From contig JBBHKE010000584.1 of assembly GCA_037447655.1 (NCBI GenBank), positions 1 through 62,000 on the forward strand: a stretch of DNA of 62,000 nucleotides. The letters are read 5' to 3'. The stretch is from Zygnema cylindricum (lineage: Eukaryota; Streptophyta; Zygnematophyceae; Zygnematales; Zygnemataceae). Positions 36,328-47,779 of this stretch are shown piece after piece; position 1 is the stretch's first letter; the number at the start of each line of letters is the position of its first letter. The notes under the pieces were generated by a model. The model ran no database searches. It saw only the letters and a list, made by a program, of their open reading frames with translations, and was not told the origin of the DNA. Made by a program: the position numbers and the translations under genes.

Positions 36328-36636
36328 TTAGTCAGCAAAGGTAATATAAGTCCAACCGACTGCGGTCGTGCGGTAAGAAGCACCTGAGTGCGTACGGCGT
36401 GCTTCGTCACTTGTGATCCCACGCGAATCGCGTCTTTCAACACAATTCGAATCAACGTCCCATATTGTATTTCGTATAGTACTTTTACCGGATGTGTGGT
36501 TCAGACTTTGTCCTTCAGACTCTGCAAATCCACTCGTTCGATATTCGACACGTGTATGTGAGCGTCGGCGCCATTCCAAAATACCTGCATAGTCCTCATA
36601 TGCCGACGCATGTCCCTGTAGAAGTACAAAACACTT
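36328..36636 (-). CDS. possible orphan exon, unrecognised protein
   Basis: An open minus-strand frame of about 100 codons begins just after an acceptor-like tacttctacag and ends at a stop. The peptide is hydrophilic with balanced composition (for example SGFAESEGQS and GWTYITFAD) and is not simple repeat, which sets it apart from nearby ORFs. No family is recognised. It could be an exon of a degraded transposon gene. Confidence 0.22.
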   Translation of the reverse strand, partial: KCFVLLQGHASAYEDYAGILEWRRRSHTRVEYRTSGFAESEGQSLNHTSGKSTIRNTIWDVDSNCVERRDSRGITSDEARRTHSGASYRTTAVGWTYITFAD

Positions 36637-37193
36637 TATTGTCCTCATACTATTGTAATGCTATTAAAAGTAAGTATTAAAGTGGACTTAACCAACAAAT
36701 ATTATAAGTCATAGAGCTCCCCTCATTGCTTTATCTACTGAGTATTAAAGCTTTCAAAAACCAACACTCTCCTAAAGCTTTAGACTCAGTACGTCACTCA
36801 GAATGCGTAAATTTTAAACTTCCGTATATGTTTTTTCATTTATGACCAATTAGTCCTTCCCAAGCTAAAACCACTCAAACCACATTTACAATTATTTATA
36901 TTATACCCACGAAAAACATGTGCTTGATATTAGGCCCTCAAAATAGTCTTTTGCGTCACTTTAATTTTTCTGGGTACATTCACTCCCCCAATCCGTGAAA
37001 CTATCTGAACCTCCATACTACACCTGTTACTGATTTACGCACGGAGCGTCGCGTGCGCACAAAATGGCGCGTACGCACGAAATAATGTTTCCAAAAATAA
37101 CACTCTCCCAAAAATTTAGTTTCGTGCGCCCGAAATAAAACATAACTGTACCTTTCCGTACATTCTCATTCTTTCCCATTTTTTTTCTTCTGT

Positions 37194-38254
37194 TCAAACG
37201 TCAAAACTGCTTTTCTTGACTTCACCACTACTCCAGCTGCCTTTTGCCATGTCTTCCAAAATCCGCCTTTTGACAACAACCTCCTTGCACAATTTGTCCT
37301 TCCTGCATGCACCATTATTTATGCTGCCTCTTTCTAAAACTTCAAAAATAAAAAAAACCTCATCTCTACACACTTTCATTAAACAGTTGCTGCACCTTCT
37401 CTTCTACTAAGCACTTCCACGCCTTCTATTTCCTTCGATATATGTTACCTATGTTATTGCACCAAATTCTCTTAAAACTTGTTGAGAAGTCGTTCAAGTC
37501 TTTGCATTTTCCCGTCACACATCCTCTCAAAGTTGTTGGTTGCTGTCTTCGTTGTGATCCATTTTGTAACAGGTTTTTTCTCCAAATGCCTTTCCACAAT
37601 CTGTACCTTTTTCTTTTTTTCTTATGACAATCTGATCTATTCATAGACTTTGTAGTTTTTCCATAGTTTGCCTTCCCTTACCTCTATACAGTGTGATTTT
37701 TCTCATTAATTTTTGGTCTTTTTCCGTAGATATGCCACTCCCCTTAAGTGTATGCAAATAGATGTTTTCATTATGATCCTCTTTTCATTTAGCTGCTTTT
37801 TCCCCTTCCTTATATTATTTATTATTTTCCAAATTCCTCCAATTTTATGACCTTTTCCGCTCTCGTGAACTTGCTTTCTTACTCTAATTTTTGTTTTCAA
37901 ATCAAAATTTTTAATATCTAAAAAATATTATGCTGCCAATTTTAAGTTTACTTCTCTATCTCTCGTTTCTTCAAGAATCTCTTCCCTTTGTAAGTCATGT
38001 TCACACACTAATCTATCAGAAGAAAGAGTCACAAAAACCGAATATTTTTCACTCTCTTCTTTCTCCACACTATCTTTGGTGATAACATTTTTTCTAGTTC
38101 CTTCCACTTCCACTTCCGGGTGCCCTTCACTTCCTTCAACTCCTCTTACTTCAGTAACCTCTTCCTTTTGTAAGTTTGTGTAATTGTACGGTTTATCTAT
38201 CGCCGATAAATTATCGAGCCCGATATTTTTCGATAATACATTGCGATACATCAT
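37194..38254 (-). pseudogene. possible decayed charged-protein gene or transposon remnant
   Basis: The minus strand is purine-rich and shows four consecutive open stretches in changing frames (38254-37928, 37900-37706, 37644-37426, 37379-37194). Peptides are rich in Lys, Glu and Arg, such as EEVTEVRGVEGSEGHPEVEV. This resembles the coiled-coil parts of the ORFs near 56 kb and 60 kb, but composition alone could explain it. Confidence 0.2.
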
Positions 38255-38365
38255 TTTTTATCGCGATAATTCAGTAATCGATATAACAGACCAATTATTG
38301 GTTATCTATAGATAAAAAAAAGGTACATATAAGTTATCAGCAAATGGCTATCGATACACAACACG
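38193..38365. mobile_element. truncated hAT-like MITE right end
   Basis: TATCGATACACAACAC and upstream TATCGCCGATAA-type palindromes match the right part of the TAGTGTTGTGTATCGG family; the left end is missing. The tip joins directly to the next MITE. Confidence 0.6.
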
Positions 38366-38562
38366 ACACCGCTCATCGTTATTAATTGTAATAACACTAA
38401 TTCGGTCGCGACTTTTTTGGCCAACAAAATAGATGTAACAACAGTACTCAAGGAACGTGGACAACAGTCTTCCACGTCTCTTTACACTAAATTAGTATTA
38501 TTTGTTCTAATTTCGCATTAACACTAATAAATCTTTGAACGCTAATAACGACGAGCGGTGTA
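38366..38562. mobile_element. MITE, TACACCGC family (~197 bp)
   Basis: Ends ACACCGCTCATCGTTATTAA and CTAATAACGACGAGCGGTGTA. It abuts the truncated hAT-like end. Confidence 0.75.
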
Positions 38563-38751
38563 TTAATTATACCCCATCATTTGTGGAGAATGGTGAAAAT
38601 AGCCCGCATTTCAAAGTTTCGACTTTTTGCAGAGTATAGTTCAAAAATTATTATTCTCACGTCATTCACTAAGCTAAAGTGCGCACATTAAAAGACGTTT
38701 TAAAGTTCGAGCAAACTGAAATATCTCGTACACTGAGTAAATAGTTCAGTG

Positions 38752-39294
38752 TACACCGCCAATCGCTATTAGCGTTGTGTACGCTAATCCCGTCCCGCTT
38801 TTTTTTTGTTTTATTCTCAAATAGCGTAGTTTATTCTATTTTTTTCTTTATTCTATTTAGGGTTATATTCAGTAGGTTGTCTCTTAAATAGAGTCGTGTA
38901 CGGTCAGTGTCAGACCGTACATAAATGTACCTTTTTAAGTTAAAAATTACAATAAATTAGTTTTAGTAATCGCGGACGCATGAGAATGTGCGTTCTAAAA
39001 AGGAAAAAAACCAGGTCGTAAAAAATCCCGCTCGCACATATTCGTCCGACAGCCGCGTTTCGACCGTGTGAATGTACGATTTGTGTACGATTTGTCAGAT
39101 TTTGTACGGAAGCTCATATTAGTGTAAGCATGTTTGCGACCGACATTTTTTTTTTCAAAGATCCAAATTACCATAATCAAACAATTAGAATGTATGATTT
39201 TTTCCAAAATTTTCAAATTCTTAAATAGCGTACACCACGGTAATTATTTGTATACGCTAATGAAACCTACACGCTAATAGCGATTGGCGGTGTA
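38752..39294. mobile_element. MITE, TACACCGC family (~543 bp)
   Basis: Ends TACACCGCCAATCGCTATTA and TAATAGCGATTGGCGGTGTA are exact inverse complements over 20 bp. No ORF of note inside. Confidence 0.85.
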
Positions 39295-39608
39295 GTGTAT
39301 TGTTTTCGCACGTTTTCGCGCGTGAGAGCTCATCGCCCGCTTGGACAGAGCTCATGAAAAATACAATATCAAGACGTTTTACAGTACGACGTAGTACTGT
39401 ACAGTACTGTACTCTCCCAATTGCTGGTTGAATGATTGAATCTCATCACGTATATTCTGCTGTAACGCGTCGGCCTGCTCATGTCCATGGCTCCTTTTTG
39501 AATTCAACGTTGCCAAATTCCTTTGAATGAAGCCCTCGACTGATCCTTTCCAGTTTCCACAATCATTAGCTATTAAACCGACATTTCTTTCTCATTCCCT
39601 CCTCAACC

Positions 39609-42600
39609 ATGACTATCCATTCTTCTCAGAGACTCAGAGGGATTCCTCTTTCTTCTCCCCCTCCCTTATTGAGCCCTCCTATGTTTCCTCCTCCGTTTAA
39701 TTTATCTACATCAGCTGCACCAGCAGAAGAAGAAGTTTTTGCCAGTTTGTCAATTCTTTTGCAAATTTTACTGTTAGGAGCTTCCTTTATTGTTGGACAT
39801 CTTCTTCGTAGACGGAAGTTTTACTACATGCATGAAGCTAGTGCGGCTCTTACTATTGGTGAGCTCTTTCTAGAAATTACAACGTGGATCGTTATTAGCA
39901 TTTATGACACTAATTTGGTCCCTTTTTTTTGCCCCTTGAACACAAATTAGCGTTAATACTACTTATTGTTTTTCCCTTAACATTTTTTTTTTTTTTGCTT
40001 TTTCGCAATCGTCCGCATCTTTTAAACCGGAAATATGGTTATCAACACCAAAACACTCCTCATACTAATTATATCTTAATGCTAGTAGCGATTGATGGTG
40101 TGTGATTTGCTGCGTTTGTATTGCAACTCATCAGCAATTTAGTAATGCAGCGTAGTTCAATTGTGCAAAAACTAGTCGAACTCTATATATATCCCCGAAA
40201 ACGCGAGTGTTACGGTATAATACGCCTTATAATTTGGGGTAACCACATTTAGTGTTCCATGCTTTGCAACTGTGTTGTTGCTGGAAAGAGCGGAGATGCC
40301 TATTCGCTTGATTAAAATAGTGTCCAGATTTGTTTTTTTTCTTTATCATTCAATTGGCGGATTGTTTGCAGAAGTTTGATTGTACAAGAGTATTTAGAAA
40401 TGAAAATGTTGTCGCCACTCTGTCCTCAGAAATTCGAAAGCTGTCGGGCTTTTAGGTTCAAATCGTTTTGTGTCTGAAATTGATGCTACAATAACCATGG
40501 TTTTTTGAAACTTCTGGAATTGTACATTTCTGATTTTGTATATTTGGTGCAGGTCTTATTGCCGGAGCCATTGCTAACATTTGGAATAAGGAGGCAAAAT
40601 TCAGGTCTGAATTCAATAACTATCAGGTTTAGAGCCCTTCACGTGAATTCAACATGAAATGTGGATGTCTCTGAAAGATTAGTTCCCATTTTATGTAGCA
40701 ATATTTTCACATGAAGGTGTTTTTTTTTGCCAATACTGTATGCTGTTGTTAGTTATCTTCACAAGCTTTTGATTAGATTATCGTCAGTTAGTATTAGTGA
40801 TAATGTGGATGGCAAAACAAGGGATCAATAGAGTTGCGTGCATCGCGTTGACGAAGGTTGATTAAGCAAGGTTGAGCAATTGACAGTTTTTTAATATTGT
40901 GTGCTTTCTTGCCTTCGGCAGAAAATGGTTAAACTTCAAAGAGGAATTCTTTTTCCTTTTTTTGCTCCCGCCCATTATATTATATCCTTTTCATCTAATT
41001 CTAGATGGTCGTTACTGAAGCAGTTAACCTTCAACTTGCTTCGTTTTCTTTGCTGTTCTTTGATTTAATTATAACCAATGGGAAGCTGATAGAGGTCCTA
41101 TCGGTACCTTTTGAGTTCAAGCTCTAGGTTTCAGCTTAGAGTGACTAGGTATATTCACACTGGCGGCAAGTTAGGAAAGTTCATATGATGTTTATATGAT
41201 GTTTGTGTAATGTTCCCTGATTTTTACCCGATTTTTACCAAATATCGGGTAACATTACACAAACATTATATTAAAATTGTATACACATTATTTGTACATT
41301 CCTAACTTGCCGCCAGTGTGAATACCCCTACCGATATGCACTTTTCAGTTCGTTTGTAACATGGATAAATGTGCGGATAGAACTGGTTCATGACCGCTTC
41401 TTCCTCTGTTCAGAAGTTTGTACTTCCTTGACAGAGATTTCACCGAGTCTGGCTTCAGCCTCCAAGTGGTATGCATTTTTCTTCAACTAAGGATTAAACA
41501 GCTTTGCTATCTCTCAACTCCCATGGTTCTCTGCATTTTAAACAAGACAGTTTTCCAATTTTTGAAGTTTGCAAGCATGCATACAATTTATGTCTATTGC
41601 TTTTTCTGTTTTTTAATATGGTTTTGCAAATTGATTTTGTTATTAAACCTGCCGTTTTTATCATACTTTTATTCCTATTTTTGTTTTTGTTAAGCTGTTT
41701 ATTTGTTATTTAAATGCTGGTTTGCATGTCATTTTGTTGCTCGAGTCCATCCACTTCACTTGTTTTTTTCCACGTTGTTACTATGCAATGCCAGAACGAT
41801 GTAAACAATCCAGTAGTTTTCATCAGCTTTATTCACCGGTTTCCTGGTGACAGCACGTGTCCATCACTGTTTTACCTTTTTCATCTTCAAAACAACCAAT
41901 TACTAGGCTAGTTCAGAATTGGTGTGTCATACAATTGTGAAAGCTGGCAGTATAGTAGACGAGGGACGCCCAGTTTTTTGTCAGAATTTACATTAATCCC
42001 ATGTTAAAGCATCTTAGTTTTTTGCAGAGACCCTTTTTTAACAACTTTGGAGCGATTTGCGCTTTTGCCCTCCTTGGAACTCTAATCTCGGCTTTAGTTA
42101 TAGGAGTCTTAGTGTGAGTACTGCTATCTCTACGCGTGTGACATACTAAAATTATTTGTATTTAGTCCTTTGTCTAGCAATATCAGCAAGTGTATTTATT
42201 TTTTATTTTTTTCAAGTGTAATATTTTTTCCTTGGTGTTGGAAATTTACTTAATCATTGGCATGCAATGCGAGTTTATCTGGTTGAAATCAGAGTTCCCG
42301 TTTTTTTTGAAGTTCTTGGCAAGTTCTCAGCAGAGTAATGTTTTCTTGGCAGATACTTGGGAGGTCTATGTTTGTTGTTAAACTCACATGTTTCTGAGGA
42401 GGCTGTTTGAGCAGATGGCTTGGAGGTTGTTTATTTCTTATATATCGACTGCCGTTTTTGGAGAGCTTGATATTTGGTGCAATCATATCTGCAACCGATC
42501 CGGTTACTGTCTTGGCCATATTCCAGGTACAAAAAACATCCTGGAAAATTGATTACGAGTGCACTACACTGTGAGTCGCTATTAGCGCTGGTACACTAAT

Positions 42601-45600
42601 TTGGTCCCGGATTTGTTTGCCCTTTGACCACAAATTAGCGTTAATAACACTAATTGTTTTCTTCTTAACGTTAACTCTTTGAACTATTTCGAATTAGCCA
42701 TGCCTTTTTTGAACTGAATTGGAATGAGTAACAGTAATATAAACCCCATGCTAATAATTTCTTCACTCTAATAGCGATTCACGGTGTACTTCAAATGCTT
42801 TTAGTGTTTGCACTTCTAGTTGGTACAGAATGTTGACTATTTCAATAGAATACACGTGCTTATGTAGAACAATTTTAGTTCGTAGGCTCACTCATGTACT
42901 ATTGTGGAATTCATTGGCAAGTTAATAGAATATAGTGTGTTAATAGTAACCTCAATACAACAGTCATTGTTCACTGTGGTCAAATTGCCTTTATCTTTCA
43001 AATAATGTGTGGAAAGGGTTCCTATTAGTCCTAACATTTAGGCTTTTTTTTACATTCAAGTGAAAGTTTGACAATTAATGCAAATTGACACCTCCAGCCG
43101 AAAGACAGGATTGTAACAGTTTGGATTAAGAGTTAGCAGTAGTGACAATTAATGAATCCTTAAGAGTCGTTAACCATAACGTATTTGGTTCTCAAAAAGA
43201 GGGTGAGGGGTGGTGAAGACCAAAAAAATGGTTGATTGGGGCTTGGATTTTAGTGTTTACGGAGTTTCGGAGGTTAAAGAGATTTCAAACACAGGAGAAG
43301 TAACCATATGGTTGATCTGTAACTTATACAACAAGCATTGCCACCATGAATCAATTTCTGAGTCATTCTAGTTGTAACTGTGTATTTTGTTAGGAACATG
43401 ATTTTGTTCAAGATCATATGCAAGTTGCGATACAAATCTATCAAGCACTTGCTTTGGATTTGATTTGAGTATTTGTTTGAACTTATAGAAGCTATAACTT
43501 AACATAATTGACAGCTAAACTTTCGCTTTTCAACCTTTGCCTTCACGACTGGGTTGTCTAATCAACGTTATTCGATAGGCTCTGAAACCGTTGCGGGGTT
43601 GGGAAATCAACATGGAAGGCTAAATGTTAGACAGTAAAGCAATCGAATGATTTGTATCATGATTGATTGTCAACTGACATAAACTTTCAGCTGTGATATT
43701 GCTACTCTCATTATGTTATGACAAGGTTTACTACAATGATTGCTTTTTGTCTGGTGTGTGTCTTTGCAGGAATTGGGCACAAACACTAACCTTTATGCGC
43801 TTGTATTCGGGGAAAGTGTCTTAAATGATGCGGTATGTGCAAAACTGATCTTGTCCACATGGTCCACAGTAGAAGGAATGGGTGAAGTCAAATGGAGATT
43901 AATGCCGTTTTTTTTTATATTGTTGTGACACGAGGCTCATGTGAACATGCATATCTGTCCTTCACAAAGAACCATTTGATGTTTGCATGTGAGTCTCTAT
44001 ACGCTCTCTAAGGTGATAATATCTTATTTGGCCCTATGTGAGGATGCTTTATTGGCAGCGTGAAGCCCTTCCTAATTCCGGTTTGCTTTATATTCATTAT
44101 ATGTTTTTATATGCCCCAGTTGCAAGGATGTATATTATTTCCTAAAGCCTTTGTCAGATTCAGAAATATTTTATATTATTTTTGTACCTTTATAATAAGG
44201 TTTTTCAGAAGGCATATATTAGCACTAAGTTAGGACTTAGTTACTCAACACAACATAGATGCAGAAAAAAATATAAGGTATGCAAAAATTACATCCTTGA
44301 TCACGTGACATGTAACCATGAGGACTAATACCCTCTGTAGTAACTAATACCAGCATTGTCACACTTAGACTATCTGATAAACACCCTATTAACAAAACGA
44401 TCAACTTTTATCCAGAGACAAGGTGACGATAAGCAGAATCACTAATCACTTGCTTCCACATTACTGTAATAGCAACATAGTAATTGATAATGCTCCCAAA
44501 AAACAGCTGAACGATCGACTTTTAGTTGCATTTTTCATTGAAATTAAGCCCAAACCCAAAGTTTCGGCAAATAGACAAGGATGTAATAGAATGATCCATA
44601 TACATTTATTTATTAATTGCATAGTATAAGGCTGACAATGATAGATAAAGGACTAAGCAGTTGTAAATTCATAATAATAGAATCCTTACAATTAAGCACA
44701 CTTCAAATAAGAGTTGCAAAACAATCTGGTCTTCCTTCTAATCTAATAAAATGATCTAATCTATTTTTGAGTTAAGTACAGAAAGAAACGATATTCTAAT
44801 CAAGATAATTGGAATTTTCACATGCATAAATTTGTTTGTTTATTTATTGATTTTTTGATAAGATAATTTCAAGACGGTCCATACTATTTTGGTTCAAAAA
44901 TGTATAATGTTTTTATTAATGTTGCCTACAAAAACTGATTTTGAAAAACCAATACCCAAATATTAAGTAATTGGATTTTCTTTAACAATTCATGAAGAAA
45001 ATGACAATAACAATCTCATCCTTGCAATGTATGTTTAATTTTTTGATTTTTATAAAGCAAATAGTAGTTAGTTAATCGTTTATGCTTACCTGTATTATAT
45101 TGAACAATACATAAAAAGGCAATACAATCAAATAATTATGGTCTTTTTGTAGTAACTATCATGCCCTTAATAACACTACTCAGCTATATTTTCAATAAAA
45201 AAAAACACTAATGTTATATTGAAATATCGTTGTTAACGTAAACACGCTATGTGATGTCATTATGGAAAAAAACTTACACAAGTACTAAAATCAATTTTAT
45301 TTATACAAGTGAACATAAAAAAAATAAAAATAATAATAAATACATAATAAAAAATGTATCGTTGCAAAAATACGGATGTTCTTTACCAATTGACAAAGTA
45401 TAAGATACCAAGTATTATTTATTTGCTTACTTATTGTTATTTGTAAAGCGTCCATCATCTAGGTGCACGTGTTGCGAAGAAAAGACATAAATTGGTGCAC
45501 CAAGAAAATAAAATAAAACAAGAACAGTGATGGATCTATATGATCAAAAAAGTAAACCATAATAGCAGTCGTATGTGTTCGACCAGTTCCTCCTGTCCTA

Positions 45601-47643
45601 CATTCTTCTACTTCTTTTTGAGTTTTATAAACTGATGTACCTCTCTTACCCAAATCAAATGGTTTTAGAGAAACAACTTCTATTTCCTCTGGGTCATCTG
45701 GGAATAAGTCAAATGGTAATGTCAGTACCTGGGCATAGCTAATCCGTGGAAAATTTTGTAGTCTGCGGTTAGGGAATGACAGAAGGTTTTGGTTTGAATA
45801 ACTTGTGGTATGTGTAGAATGTAGTTGTAAAAATCACGTCCTTTTTTTCGATGATACCCACAAGCTTTACTGCATATGACATGCCAAATTATCATGGAAT
45901 TTGAAATGTTGAGATTCACTGTTTTAATGTCATTAATTACTATTTTCATGCTTTCTTTTTGGGATAACATGCCAACTCCGGTCATGGATTTTCTGAGTTG
46001 AGATTCACACGTTCAGTGTCATTAATTTACCCTATAAAAACACCAATATTACATTGAAATATCTACTTTACCATATCTACCCACCGTAGGGTACAATAGT
46101 AGGCAATCTACTACTGTTTAGAGGCAATCCGACACAAAAAATGGTCACTCTGTTGTTACTAATGTTACATCCACCAAGTCCTTTGTATTTTTCTGGTACT
46201 GGTGTCATAGCAGGAATGAACAAAGAATCTGTAGATAACAAAGTAGCTGATTGGATGCTCCTCTATTTTTCTTGTGCAGGTGGCCATTGTCATGTATAGG
46301 TGAGTCGTCTTTTACTGAGTATCTCAGCTGAACTGTGAACTATTAGTCCCAAAATAAGTGCAAGCACTAGCTTATCGCAGGGATGAAAATATAAGTTTCT
46401 GGCTTAGGTTCGAAGGACGAACAGTGAGGAATGCCTTGGAAAGGTAAAACATTCAGTGGGATTAAGTAACAAGGCCAAAAGTAGATGAGGTATTGCTTTA
46501 GTATGTGGTAAGTTTTCAATATACCTAGTCCGAAATAAAAAATGGTAGGGGCCAACTTTAAAGGGCTTCAGCATCTTGTGGTTCTTTTGCAATTGAGGCG
46601 TTTATAATTCCTTGTCCTCAATGACTGCTTTCGTCACACTACGGGTTGCAGGACTCTTGTATCCATTCTGAAGAATCCGGCGGCTGATTATAACCTGTTC
46701 ACTTCTTTCCAATTTGCGATATTCACTTTTGTTGGATCCCTCTCCATTGGTGCTTCCCTCCTCCCGAGTCACCTCTGGTTGATGTTAAACCTTACATATT
46801 ACTTGTTCCTTCGTTCTCGCCATTTGAAATTACAATTGAATACTCCTAGAAACTTGAGATTGTTGCATTTGTGTAAATTTACTATTAAGTCTTTGAAAAT
46901 GTGTATCTAATTGAGTCTTGAAAGGCTTTAAATAGTGAGTGATGCCATGTAGAAAAATTTTGCAAACCATTTACCAAACCAAATTGAGTGTAATATGGTA
47001 CCTTTTTTTGGGATGCAGGAGTATTTGTGGCATTGACCTGTGCCTTAATATCCTTTCAACCAGGCTGTTTTTAATATTTGCTGATTTGGTAGGAAGGGCT
47101 TCATTTAGGCATATCTCGGCACATAAAGTCTGTCAGTAATATATGAATTGCAAGTCCTTGTCAATACCTGTGAATTGCTATTAGCGTAATGTTTTTCTCC
47201 CCACTTATAACATCTTTCCTCCGTGCACACTTGTTGGATTATTAGTCGGACGGTTGCGATGGAAAGTAAAGGATTCCATGTTCCGATTCGGTCTCCTAAC
47301 AAAAAACGGGCACATGTGCACAGGGAAAAGTTGATTAAAGTGGCTAAAAAAACATTGATGCTAATAGCGATACATGGTGTAGAAAGTATATTGTCAATAG
47401 ATCAACATGTGTCTCACATTGTCACGAGCTTCTTTTATGCTTCCAATCTGAAACATTCTGTAGTGATGAGAGAATCTTTAAAGACTTTTGGGGCTGACCT
47501 TGACCGATGTCTACCTTTTCAAATATGCTGCCCTCTCAGTTCGCAAGTGAGTATCTGGACTCCCTTATGTACATTGTGGTTTTATACTCTCTCTCTCCCT
47601 CTCTCCCACCCTCTCCGCCCTCCCCCCCCCCCTCCCCCCCCCC

Positions 47644-47688
<45 letters not shown>

Positions 47689-47689
47689 T

Positions 47690-47779
<90 letters not shown>

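Noticed and set aside
39386-39412. Palindrome ACAGTACTGTACAGTACTGTAC upstream of NHX
   Set aside because: Short, AT-neutral self-complementary repeat without a flanking structure; could be chance, so not called a regulatory site.
41420-41434. A 15-nt GT...AG segment that could be read as a tiny intron near NHX exon 4
   Set aside because: The U12 AT-AC solution explains the same place with a perfect donor, branch motif and conserved protein; a 15-nt intron has no support in plants.
41414-41468. A GT-AG style exon 4 starting at the ttcag acceptor at 41,413
   Set aside because: It would encode [16 protein letters not shown], inserting unconserved residues and leaving the LLPPIIF exon without a GT donor.
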